Below, in pieces: positions 33,531 to 44,968 of a stretch of 64,000 nt of DNA. A program made the position numbers and the translations under genes. The DNA is from Aspidapion aeneum (lineage: Eukaryota > Arthropoda > Insecta > Coleoptera > Brentidae). A model generated the notes under the pieces. The model did not search any database. It was not told where the DNA came from and saw only the letters and a program-made list of their open reading frames with translations. Position 1 is the stretch's first letter; each line of letters starts with the position of its first letter. The stretch covers positions 6,604,931 to 6,668,930 of the forward strand of contig OY755047.1 in the NCBI GenBank assembly GCA_963576565.1, given 5' to 3'.

Positions 33531-34345
33531 ATATATATTGCGTTTATAGACTTCGAAAAAGCTTTCGATAGCATTGAGCACTGGGCAGTAAAAGATCTTT
33601 AATTAATAGCCGAATAGATCACAGATATACAGACTTAATAGACAATATATATAGTGAAGCAACAACATTAATCAAAATCCACAGAGGAACCAAGCCAATC
33701 CGCATAAGAAGAGGTGTCAGCGTGACACAATATTCCCTAAATTATTTAACCAGGCCCTAGAAGATGTTTTTAAAAGCTTAGATTGGGAAGAAATAGGCAT
33801 CAAAGTAAACGGACAATTCTGAACCACCAAGATATGCTGATAATATCAATCAATCTAAAAGAAAATAGAACAAGAAGAGGAATATATAGGACCTGGGACA
33901 AATTATTAAACTGAAAAAAGAAAAGCAAACAGCTGAAATCAAGAGACAAGTAAGATTGGCCTGGGCAGCATTCGGTAAATTAAGCAACATATTAAGAAAT
34001 AAAAAATATCCTCAGTACCTCAAAACGGAAGTGTATAACCAATGTATCCTTCCTGTACTTACCTATGAATCCCAGACCTGGGCACACACAAAATTAAACA
34101 TGGATAAGGCAAGAAAAGCCCAAAGATCAATGGAAAGACAAATGTTACATGTAAAGCTAACAAGTAGAAAAAAGAATGAATTGATTAGAAATAAAACAAA
34201 AGTAAGGGATGTCAGAGCAGAAGTAGCAAAATTAAAATGGAAATTTGCCGGTCATATTATCAGATAGAAAGACGATTGATGGAACAAATGTATTGTAAAC
34301 TGGAGAACTTGGCCAAAGATGGATTGACGAAGGCTAAGTAGAATA
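33530..34345 (+). pseudogene. RTE-type LINE with RT core and large internal deletion
   Basis: RT motifs: FIDFEKAFDSIEHWA, KIHRGTKPIRIRRGVSV, and YADN where YADD is expected. Then a jump (deletion of the thumb) to QIIKLKKEKQTAEIKRQV, WAAFGKLSNILRNKKYPQYL and VYNQCILPVLTYESQTWA (longest frame 33956-34267), MERQMLHVKLTSRKKNE, LKWKFAGHIIR. Stops at several sites; the mutated active site makes it inactive. Ends in TAGATAG. Confidence 0.88.
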
Positions 34346-34885
34346 GATAGAAAAAAAGGTAAGTTCATTTAAATTTTAAATTAACATGTTACCACTTAAA
34401 CTAGATTCATAGTTCTGTAAAGTAAGCAGTCAGACATAAGAAACTATCCCACAAACATCCTGTTGTTCAAACTTGACAGTAATAACTTAGCAGTAAGAAA
34501 GGAACCATTTTTATTTCTTACTGCTCACTTCATACAGCTTACTTCACGGTACTATGAATCGAACTTTAGGGTTGTTCTCACAAATTGTTTAAAAGTAATT
34601 TCTCTTCTGTTTATTCTAGGTTTTGTTACATATTTTTTAACATGATTAATGGCTACTGATATTTATTTCCAAATGTTCTGTTTGTTTTAAAAATTAAATG
34701 TAACACGCCTAAACACAGTTTATTAGTTTTTACAAAAAAAAAATACAAAATTGCCAAACTACAATCAAAACAAATAGCAGATGTTTATATCTCCAATGTA
34801 TATATCGGCCCACCAGCCGGCCAATTTGCGATGTGCCTTTTCTGGTTCGTGGCTCGTTAGTTTACGAAGGCTGCGATTTTATATA
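34346..34885. repeat. P-like interior and small inverted repeat
   Basis: 34397-34443 (GATTCATAGTTCTGTAAAGT) and 34507-34565 (ACTATGAATCGAAC) are imperfectly inverted, also sharing AAGTAAGC/GCTTACTT. AGGTAAGTTC at 34358 could be an old splice donor of the transposase gene. From 34845 the right TIR of the P-like element begins. Confidence 0.5.
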
Positions 34886-35428
34886 TGAGTCGAAATTTTC
34901 ACGTCACTTGTGGTCCAGCTGATTTTTGTAAACAAAAGTTAGATCCGATATGAACAACTAATATTTTTTTAATTTTTTAAAAACTAAGGCAATTTTCCCA
35001 CAGTTTTTTAGTATATTCTTATAAAATAATATTTTTGAGACATACCAGTCGTTATTTTTTTTAGCTCGCTTCATTTTTATTTACACAAAAATTAAAATTC
35101 CAAGAAAATAATGTATTCGTTCTAGTTTCAAAAGTAATCCGCTAACACACTTTTGTTTACTTCCCAAGTCCTCGGTTTACCTTTGATACTAAACGATCAC
35201 ATTCAGTTTGACTTGTATTTTAAGTTTTGTGTAATAAGAAGTAATGCGAGCTAAAAAAAAATAACAACCATACGTCTAAAAAATTATACTTAATAAGGAT
35301 GTAATAAAAAACAGTTGGAAAATTGTCTTGGTTTTCAAAAAATTAAAAAAATATTAGTGTTCATTTCATATCTAACTTTTGTTTCCAGAAATCAGCTGGA
35401 CCACCAGTAAAGTGAAAAATTCGAATAT
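34886..35428. mobile_element. TIR element inserted in the P-like right TIR
   Basis: GAGTCGAAATTTTCACGTCA and TGGTCCAGCTGATTT at left, AAATCAGCTGGACCACCAGT and GTGAAAAATTCGAATATA at right; inner arms share AACAAAAGTTAGAT. The next MITE starts two bases after it. Confidence 0.75.
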
Positions 35429-35429
35429 A

Positions 35430-36369
35430 CAGGGTGTCCCAGAACTAATGGTACATGGTTAAACTGTAGATTCCATGAGCCAATATTACGATTTAGCCAT
35501 ACTTACCTTAGTCCAAAAGTTCGTACTAACCGAGATACAGGGTGGTAAACTTTATTTTTTCAATTCGATTTTCTTTAATAACTTTTTAAGTAATTAATAT
35601 TTTTGCAAAAACTAGCAAGTGTGTAAGTTTTTTTAAAATTGGCAAGACGATTCCGTTGAAAAATTTGATGTACAATGTACAGGATGTTCCTTGGACCACT
35701 ACCATTGCATTAAAATCATCAGTGTATTTTTTTGTGCCTCGGTGTATACTTAAGCACATTTTTAAACAGAATATTATTTTAATGATTAAATAATTATTAA
35801 TAAAAAAAATATAAAAACCAATTATAAAAATTTCAGAAAAACCCACATGCTGGTTATTTTTGCAAAAATATTAATTAGTAGAAAGAATTGAAGAAAGTAT
35901 CAAACATAAATTAGGCATATCACACACATGCAATAAAAACTTTAAATGCAAAAATCTCAAAAACCGTTGCTCTGAGCGACTTTAAAACAGTATAACTTTT
36001 TTAAATAAAAAGGATGGGAAAACCATTATTTTACATAAAAACTGGTATACACCGAGGCACAAAAAAAATACACTGATTTTAATGCAATGATAGTGGTCCA
36101 AGGAACACCCTGTACATTGTACATCAAAATTTTTAACGGTGACGTCTTGCCAATTTCAAAAAAACTTACACGCTGGTTATTTTTTGCAAAAATAATAATT
36201 AGTAAAAAAGTTATAGAAAGTAAGAAAATCGAATTGAAAAAATAAAGTTTAACACCCTGTATCTCGGTTAGTACGAACTTTTGGACTAAGGTAAGTATGG
36301 CTAAATCGTAATATTTTGATCCCGGAAATTTACAGTTTAACTATGTACCCTTAGTTTTGGGACACCCTG
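35430..36369. mobile_element. TA-flanked long-TIR MITE, CAGGGTGTCCC ends
   Basis: CAGGGTGTCCCAGAACTAAT and its partner AGTTTTGGGACACCCTG, TA at both sides. Arms of ~380 bp include GATTTAGCCATACTTACCTT, GAGATACAGGGTGGTAAACT, and GTACAATGTACAGGATGTTC. Confidence 0.92.
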
Positions 36370-36479
36370 TATATATAAAATCCGAAGGCCGGTCTATTCT
36401 AGGGACCGTGATTCGGTATTCCTAGAGAAGACTGCCTTGCTTACAATTAATTTTAAGAAGTACGTGTTCATCTACTCAC

Positions 36480-36565
36480 CTTTGCATTTGGAGAGGATCC
36501 GGAAGCGTGCCCCTTCCCGGCACCATAATTTTGACATATTCAATGCCTTTTGACCCAAATGCAAC
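36480..36565 (-). CDS. DUSP11: Exon of PIR1/DUSP11-like RNA 5'-phosphatase (86 nt)
   Basis: Minus strand: acceptor TTTTTTTTCTGTCTAG, donor GTGAGTAGA. Phase 0 reading VAFGSKGIEYVKIMVPGRG followed by TLPDPLQMQ, ending in AG of an Arg codon. GIEYVKI..GRG..P matches the strand and loop after the DLTNT motif in DUSP11/capping-type phosphatases. Higher GC than surrounding DNA and no stops. It lies between exons 38696-38783 and 16151-16200, with introns of 2,130 and 20,279 bp. The P-like element ends 62 bp from its donor. Confidence 0.8.
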
Positions 36566-36778
36566 CTAGACAGAAAAAAAAATGTCTTATTTTAAGTAGG
36601 TTTAGGAAACAAATAAATGCTCTTAATCCTTATTTTTAGGAATTAGGTCAGAACTTTTATAGGCACTGCTTAAGGAATAAAAGTATGGTTTTATTTGCTA
36701 GGGAAAAAATTCACTTTTTATTTTAAAACATACAGAGATGGGAATTTCACATTACTGGGAAAACATTTTGAGACAATA
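36566..36778. other. Intron sequence and left piece of an inverted-repeat element
   Basis: 36727-36778 (GAATTTCACATTACTGG, ACATTTTGAGACAAT) is part of the element seen whole at 23606-24183; it resumes at 38273 after the inserted microsatellite element. Confidence 0.65.
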
Positions 36779-38272
<1,494 letters not shown>

Positions 38273-38444
38273 AAAGCTTTTTTTTCTAGCCCCTGTATGT
38301 TTGAAGCTACAAGGGAAAAAATCGGAATCCCAAAAATCCAATATTAAGGCAGATAATTCAATCCTGTTAAAACTTTTCTACAGAAAGTTGATTGTCAATA
38401 AAATTTCGCGATTTCAATTTTTTTATAGCAAGGAGTTATACTCC
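38273..38444 (+). repeat. Right piece of a split inverted-repeat element
   Basis: TTTTTTTTCTAGCCCCTGTA, GAAGCTACAAGGG and AATCGGAATCCCAAAAATCC match 23665-23745. Confidence 0.7.
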
Positions 38445-38650
38445 AATTTGTAACAAAGCAAATTGTCTTCATACAATATTTTGCTTCCAGAGAAAACGGT
38501 GCAACAATTTCTGTCTCATTTTAAAATAAAGAGGCAAGACATTTTTTGTGATATATCACGAAAATATTCTCTTGATGAATAGACAAGCACAAATTATTTT
38601 ACTTCAAAGCAATTTACTTTGATCTAAGTCAATTTTTTTTACCGTGTTCC
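38445..38650 (-). mobile_element. Fragment of the CACGGTAAAA TIR element
   Basis: AGCAAATTGTCTTCATACAA, TTTGCTTCCAGAGAAAACGG, GAGGCAAGACATTTTTTGTG, TTTACTTCAAAGCAATTTAC, ending TTTTTTTTACCGTG match 15400-15910 inverted, without the MITE nested there. It ends about 45 bp from the donor of the exon at 38696-38783. Confidence 0.82.
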
Positions 38651-38695
38651 GGGAATATTTTAGTCTAGTTCGATGACACTTTGTATATCACTTAC

Positions 38696-38783
38696 CCGAG
38701 GATTGTAATATCTGTAGGTGTTGGTTAGATCTATGACCGTTTTTAGATTTGGTTGCCGTTCCAACAAAATGTCTGGAGTAAAC
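38696..38783 (-). CDS. DUSP11: Exon of PIR1/DUSP11-like RNA 5'-phosphatase (88 nt)
   Basis: Minus strand: acceptor TTTTCTATTACAG, donor GTAAGTGATATA. Its first base completes a Trp codon begun in the exon at 46734-46771, then FTPDILLERQPNLKT and VIDLTNTYRYYNPR. The IDLTNTxRYY motif is the most diagnostic segment of the DUSP11/mRNA-capping triphosphatase family, on the strand preceding the phosphatase loop. Ends on a complete codon. The capping enzyme's own phosphatase domain is the main alternative identity; the order and spacing of the other exons fit DUSP11 better in my judgement. Confidence 0.82.
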
Positions 38784-39189
38784 CTGTAATAGAAAATTGA
38801 TTTTAGAAATAGCAAGGAAAATAGTTAGAGGGCAGTTTCAATACACAGAAAAAACAAAATTGTTAAATTTACATTTTTAATATTGTCAGGGAAAAAATCA
38901 GTTTTTGATATTTTTACGTTTCAAATGTTTAAATTAATTAAATTTGGATCATCGTACCATGAGTTTCCACACTAAAAGGAAGAAAAATATAGCGATCTTC
39001 CAGCGCCCCATACTTCTTATGTTTTTCTGTTTCGCCAATTTGTGCAGCCACACCTGATTTTGTGTGTAGCTATGATGATTTCATTAATCATCCTATGCCT
39101 GTGCAACCTGTTTGTACTTTTTGCGCAGTTTAGCCCGTGAAGGCCATATTGGTCAGCTTTTTTACTGCAACTACAGACATGCTGCTCAC
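38784..39189. other. Unassigned intron sequence
   Basis: Nothing recognised. AT-rich, with no TIR pair. Confidence 0.35.
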
Positions 39190-39466
39190 TAGAGGTGTTG
39201 ATTTTCGTTACTTTTGAATACTCGTTACTAATCGTTACTCGACTACTAAGTAATCATTTTATATATTCGTTACTTTGATTACTGTAACTGTATTCAATTC
39301 AATCATACATTTAGTGCAAAATTCTCGGATTGTCGTTAATTCGAAGATCATTTACTTGTAGGTATATTTTTGTTGTTGATATTATGGAATATTCAATTGA
39401 AATTTTCAAAATGCGGGCTAAAATTTAAAAAAAAAGGTAGAAATTACGTATGGACTGTTCTGTGTA

Positions 39467-40978
39467 CAGCGTGTCCCATTTTCGATGGGATTAAATGGGA
39501 AACTCGGTTATTATTAAAGATATTGATTTTCCGATTGCACCTTACCGTGCTCTTTTTTTGAGCCCTTAAAAATGGTGTAATCAGATACCCCGTAGTTTCG
39601 CTAATACAGGGAGTTTTTGAAAAAATTGTATTTTTAATAATCCCTTATATCTCGCTTATTTTGCGAGATATTTTTATTCTGTAAAAACCTTTTTGTGGCA
39701 ACTTTTTTAGAAGAAAATAATGACGATGTCAACTTTTTCAAATATTGTTTAGTTTTTGAGATATGGTATTTATCATAAAAAAATTAAATACGGACCTGGA
39801 TTTTTTTTATTACTATTTTGATTGGTTTCATGCTAGTATTATAACAACATAATAAAAATTTTAAAAATTTTTGGTTTAAGGTAAAAAAAATATTTAATAT
39901 TTTAAAAAAAATTAGTTCGAACCTGGATATTTCCAACATAAATATACATTAAAAATTGCTAGTTAAACAATCTTTAGTTTAACTGTTTTGATACTTAGCA
40001 TATTAAGATGGTTTTACGTTAATTTACAGATTTATTTGAAACAAAGTCTACGATAAATACAAAAAAAAACAAATTATAAAAAATAACTAATTTTTCTGAT
40101 TACCATTATGTGTAAGACATTGTTGGCTTTTAAGAGTAATTTTTCTTTACGCATTTTGCATAAAAATATATCTGCCATTTAAATATTGGGATTTTGTTGC
40201 TTGAATGAAGCAGTCAAACATATCACATTTTTCAAAATCTGGATATGGTCGATTTCTAGCAAGTTTAAAATAATTGTAAGCCATTCACAAAAATGACAAG
40301 TAAAATGGCAATGTCAATTCCACGCTTTTGTTTTGTAAATTTCACGACCTGCTGTGCTACCATCAAATAATTAGTATGATATTATTTTTGTAACTTTTTA
40401 ACGTTTTTTACTTTATTTATAAATCTTTTAATTATCATTTCATAACAGATAAACTAAAAATCGTTCAACTAGTGTCTTGCAATTTTTAATTTTTAATTAC
40501 GTTGGAAATTTCCAGGTTCGGACTATATTTTTTTTAAAATATTAAATAGTTTTTTTAACCTTAAATCAAAAAAATATTAAAGTTTTATCATTTTAAGGTA
40601 ATAATAGCATGGAACCAATAAAAATAGTAATAAAAAAAATCAAGGTCCGTATTTAATTTTTTTATGATAAATACCATATCTCAAAAACTAAACAATATTT
40701 TAAAAAATTGACAACGTCATTATTTTGCTCTAAAAAAGTTGCCATAGAAAGGTTTTTACATAATAAAAATACCTTGCAAATTAAGCGAGATACAAGGAAT
40801 TAATTAAAATGCAACTTTTTCAATTAGCGTATTGGCGAAACCACGGGGTATAGCAAAAATCTGATTACACCATTTTTAAGGGCTCCAAAAAAGTGCACGG
40901 TAAGGTGCAATCAGAAAATCGATATCTTTAATAATAACCGAGTTTCCCATTTAATCCCATCGAAAATGGGACACGCTG
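39467..40978. mobile_element. 1.5-kb long-TIR MITE nested in hAT-like element
   Basis: CAGCGTGTCCCATTTTCGAT and its complement, TA at 39465-39466 and 40979-40980. Arms of about 520 bp each. The empty site in the 1900-2519 copy (GTGTACAAC, complement of about 2231-2239) shows that only TA was duplicated. Interior non-coding. Confidence 0.94.
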
Positions 40979-41179
40979 TACAACTTTGTTTTAAAAATCT
41001 AATGCCTTACATACAAAGAAATACATATTTATAATCTAAAAGTAAATAAAAATAGAGACAAAAATAACAATCTTAGACGAGAACTTAAAAAATATACAAA
41101 AAGTTTGCACAAAAACAACAAAAATAAAAAAATACATTCTATATACTATGAAGATTGTAGATACATATTTAAAAACATA

Positions 41180-41773
41180 AAGTGTGTCCCAAAGAAAACG
41201 AAACAGAGGCGTTTTTGGGTATTTAGAATATTTTTTCGAAAAATTCCTCGGACACGTCGATTTAGTTTTTGAGGGGGGACACTTTTTGGCTTGAAAATTT
41301 CGTAGCACGAACCCCCTTCGAGGGGTATACTTTACCCCTATATTTTGAATAGGGAAAGTGGGTCTAGTGATACCTTATTTTGAAGCTCTCTTGAATATCT
41401 TTACAACCGTGTAAAAATTTCGAAAATCCATCGATTAGTTTTGGAGATATTTGCCTTCAAATTTTCAAATTTAACATGGAATGATAAAATGAAAATTAAA
41501 TCCAAAAAATAATAAATTTCTAATTAAATAAATTTTTACACGGTTGTAAAGATATTCAAGAGAGCTTCAAAATAAGGTATCACTAGACCCACTTTCCCTA
41601 TTCAAAATATAGGGCTAAAGTATACCTCTCGAAGGGGGTTCGTGCTACAAAAATTTCAAGATAGCCAAAAAGTGTCCCCCTCAAAAACTAAATCGACGTG
41701 TCCGAGGAATTTTTCGAAAAAATATTCTAAATACCCAAAAACGCCTCTGTTTCGTTTTCGTTGGGACACACTG
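41180..41773. mobile_element. 594-bp long-TIR MITE nested in the same hAT-like element
   Basis: AGTGTGTCCCAAAGAAAACG at left and CGTTGGGACACACTG at right; TA at 41178-41179 and 41774-41775. Contains GAGGGGTATACTTTACCCC, shared with 25075-25676. The empty site is at about 2030-2045. Confidence 0.92.
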
Positions 41774-41889
41774 TATATTAAAATAATTACGAAGGAATCA
41801 AAATAACGAAAGTAATCATTTAATTTTCAGATCGGTATTCGTTACTCTGTTATTTGTCGAGTAACGAATAGTTACTTTTTCAACCACTG

Positions 41890-42662
41890 CTTACACAATG
41901 ACCAGGCTTGAAGATGATTTCCCAGAGACACTGACGGAAGAGCGTTTAGCCATGCATTACTTTTTTAGAACTTTTGGATGGTTTAAAAAAAAGAAGGAAG
42001 GTAATAAAAATGTGAAGCCCTATTAGTCGAATTTCTGGGTGCCATTGCGGTGCGAACAAGTGCAATTAAATTTCAAAAAGCCACCCATAAATCCAGTTGG
42101 CCATCTCGAGCTTTCAATCAAAGATGCCCATGGGTCACAGAAAACAATGGACTAACGGCAGCGGCTGTCAAAATGCACTCACGAACTAAAATTTTTGAAA
42201 TCTTCTTTTACCTATACGACATTTTATGGATGCCTATTTTATAAAAGTCGTAAATGGTTAGATCTCAAAACCATATATTTAAACAAGACACCTCTAAGAT
42301 GCATTTTGCTACCGAGGAAGAAGTTTTAGATCTGGGGGCACGGCAGTTCATTCTTTCTCGAAGTATTCTTTCTCCACGCAAATTAATGCACTTTTGCTAC
42401 TTGTGCTTAAACTACGAGTCGTTAAATACCGAGATGAATTCCAAGACGTGCGCAAGCGTTGATCTGTCACTGCTGCCAACCAATCAACTGAGAGATATTT
42501 CAGTATGGTTTTATACAGCAAAACTTTAATAATTTCCAGTTCTTTTTGATGAAAATTCGTCGTTTTTGTGCTGTGAAAATGCCGGTGACGTGCAAGTTGT
42601 GTGACAAATTATTTAGTGCCCAATTTAATTTGAATAAACACTGTCAAAGTAAACATGGCATA
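41890..42662 (+). pseudogene. Coding-like unidentified region with one C2H2 zinc finger
   Basis: Less AT-rich than its surroundings. Short frames: from 41899 MTRLEDDFPETLTEERLAMH, 42050-42244, 42254-42529 (91 codons, with FATEEEVLDLGARQF), and 42546 onward, where MPVTCKLCDKLFSAQFNLNK-HCQSKH is a clean C-x2-C-x12-H-x4-H finger. Frames are shifted relative to each other, so this is probably a decayed gene. The finger runs into a (CTGT)n element at about 42665. I do not recognise the protein; a large-transposon or viral-derived gene is possible but unproven. Not part of the phosphatase gene, which is on the other strand. Confidence 0.45.
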
Positions 42663-43240
42663 CAAAAACTGTCTGTCTGTCTGTCTCTCTGTCGACCAAC
42701 CCGCATAACTCAAAAATCGCTTGTCCGATTTGAATTAAATTTGGTACCTAGGCTGGGTCTTGGGCCGTGGTGGTCCCATTTAAAAATGAACGAATTCCAC
42801 CGAACGCAAGCCAAATAAAAGGGTGGGGGTAGATTTCAAAAATGAGAGTTTATATGAAAATATGACGTGTGTGATATCAAACGAAATGTAATTAAGTCTG
42901 GAGTTAAACAAAATGAATTTTAAGTTATTTAAAAAAAAAGGTGGGGGTAGATGTAAAAAATTAGAGTTTAAGTGAAAATATGGCGTGTGTGATATCAAAC
43001 GAAAGGTAAATGAGTCTAGAGTTAAACAAAATACATTTTGGTTTTTTAAAAAAGGGTGAGGGTAGATTTTAAAAATTAGAGTTTAAGTCAAAACATGGCT
43101 TGTGTGGTATCAAACGAAAGGTAATTGAGTCTGGAGTTGAATGAAATATATTTCAGTTTTTAGTTATATTAGCTCACACGTACACTATAACTATAGTACC
43201 TAGTGTGAGCTTAGGTGCCCATAGATTGGCAGAGTATTTT
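42663..43240 (+). mobile_element. Microsatellite-bearing element, copy E, lacking its terminal hairpin
   Basis: Starts abruptly at a short CTGTCTGTCTGTCTGTCTCT tract, then CCGCATAACTCAAAAATCGC, three ~115-bp segments, second hairpin (43167-43210) and TGGCAGAGTATTTT. The terminal palindrome and the block before the microsatellite are absent. Confidence 0.85.
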
Positions 43241-43264
43241 TCAACAGCTGACAAAATTTCCATC

Positions 43265-43564
43265 CTAACATGCACGATCCATAATTTTTTCACAAAATTC
43301 CATCCTTAAAATATTGTCCTCGGGAAACAGTTCCTGAGATTTTTTTAACTTGTAGTCTTTGTATCCATGTCTTTTTAAAATAATTCGAATAGTTCTGGGA
43401 GGAATATCACCAGCTATCCCTTTAGCAATGGTTGAACTTGAACAAGAATGGAGTACGCAGCACAAACAGCTGTTGCCTTTGTTCCGACATGGGTCTTGAA
43501 CCCTCACCCACAACTCCATTGTCACTAGATTTTCTGCAGAGCTTAACGCACTCAAATTTATCAA
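43265..43564 (-). pseudogene. mariner/Tc1-like transposase helix-turn-helix fragment
   Basis: A 99-codon minus-strand frame whose second half reads IPPRTIRIILKRHGYKDYKL, KKSQELFPEDNILRMEFCEK, the linker between the second helix-turn-helix and the DDE domain in IS630-Tc1-mariner transposases (S-P-R-T-(V/I)-R-x-(I/L)-L-K-x-x-G, then L-x-x-x-D..R-x-x-F-C). The frame stops at DRAC; the catalytic domain is missing. The N-terminal 45 residues look unrelated. Inactive. Confidence 0.6.
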
Positions 43565-44302
43565 AATGGTAAATTATATTCAAAATGGTAGTTTTTCAAG
43601 GAATATTGTCACGAGGGGGTTGTCGTGACTATTACAAACGTGTTTCAATCTTAAACATAAATCGTTTGTACCACATACTTCCTAGGTTGACGTCCTAATA
43701 CTTTTACATCAGGTCAACCAACCAAGTTCCGGATAGCATGCCCAAATTACATACATGACAATATCACGGTCTTCATCAGCACCTGCTAAATTAGTTTTTC
43801 TTCTTCTAAGCAGAATCTTCATGGTCACTATAGCTAGTACCCTAATGGTATATACAATTTCAGGGAGTTGCTCTACTTTAAGCCTATATGTATTGAATTC
43901 ACTATTCTTGGTGGCACAAGGATATTCCTTTGAAAAAAAAAAGACAATAGAGTGAACAATTTGCCGATACGCGCCGACAAGTCAAAGTCAAGCAAGCCTT
44001 GCGTGGGATCAATACAATAATCGATTTATCCAGTCAAGTAGCCCCTGGAATTAGGGGTCCCAAAACTTTTGTTTGAAAATCAAATTAAAACAAAAGTAAA
44101 GATATATCAAAAATTAAAAGTGACATCGAAATATTGATTTCTTTATAAAAAAAAAACTATAAAAAACTACAAACATGAAATGTTTATAATAAAAAAGTTA
44201 TGACTGTCTAAAAAAGTTATAGACGATAGACGCAGACTTTTTAACTTTTTTATTTATGAAAATTTCATTTAGGTGCAAAGTGTCTTTTTATAGTTTTGCA
44301 GA
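43565..44302. other. Unassigned intron sequence
   Basis: No family recognised. The 66-codon frame at 43755-43955 has a hydrophobic stretch but no supporting signal. Confidence 0.35.
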
Positions 44303-44808
44303 TACTTGAAAAATACTCTACCAATCTATGGGCACCTAAGCTCCTACTAGGTACTATAGTTATAGTGTACGTGTGCTATAGCTATAGTGTATGTTTTGAC
44401 TTAAACTCTAATTGTCAAAATCTACCCCCACCCTTTTTTAAAAAACTAAAATGTATTTTGTATAACTCCAGACTCAACTACCTGTCGTTTGATATCACAC
44501 ACGCCATATTTTCACATAAACTCCGTTTTTTTAAATCTACCCCCACCCTTTTTTTAAAATAAACTAAAATTCATTTTGCTTACCTCCAGACTTAATTACC
44601 TTTCGTTTGATATCACACACGCCATATTTTCACATAAACTCTAATTTTTGAAATCTACCCCCACCCTTTTATTTGGCTTGCGTTCAGTGGATTTTGTTCA
44701 TTTTTAAATGGGACCATCACAGCCCAAGACCCAGCCTAGGTACCAAATTTCATTTCAATCGGACAAGCGGTTTTTGAGTTATGCGGGTTGGTCGTTACAG
44801 ACAGACAT

Positions 44809-44841
<33 letters not shown>

Positions 44842-44968
44842 AAATCATCTGAAACGTAAAGATATATAAAAATTTTGGAAATCGGAGCAACTTTTTTTTT
44901 CTCGAAAAAATTAGGATCACCATAGCTCACACTACTATAGTATAGTAGTAGTGTGAGCTAAAAAAGGT
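44303..44968 (-). mobile_element. Microsatellite-bearing element, copy F
   Basis: AAAATACTCTACCAATCTAT, degenerate first hairpin, three segments, GGTTTTTGAGTTATGCGGGT, (CAGA)9 at 44805-44841, and a clean terminal hairpin AGCTCACACTACTATAG..GTGTGAGCT. Confidence 0.9.

Larger units (their letters stand above)
32851..36411 (+). mobile_element. P-like (THAP) DNA transposon relic with nested insertions
   Basis: Long TIRs: TCACGGTCCCTAGAATTAGA and GGCCTTCGGATTTTATCACA onward at left (32851-32945); at right the complement is found at 34845-34885 and 36372-36411, split by later insertions. TTCGGTA flanks both ends (32844-32850, 36412-36418); 8 bp (TTCGGTAT) if the terminal T is counted. The interior starts with a THAP-domain frame (33195). 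THAP plus ~8-bp duplication fits the P superfamily. Three younger insertions: 33530-34345, 34886-35428, 35430-36369. The right end is about 60 bp from an exon. Confidence 0.7.
39190..41889 (-). mobile_element. hAT-like element, TAGAGGTG end, copy 2, carrying two nested MITEs
   Basis: TAGAGGTGTTGATTTTCGTT at left; right end GAATAGTTACTTTTTCAACC. Three pieces (39190-39466, 40979-41179, 41774-41889) join to the sequence of 1900-2519 reversed. Flanks CTGCTCAC and TGCTTACA are only weakly similar, so its own duplication is uncertain. Confidence 0.82.

Noticed and set aside
43755..43955. Short frame with a hydrophobic stretch (possible membrane peptide)
   Set aside because: No splice, promoter or homology support; length expected by chance.
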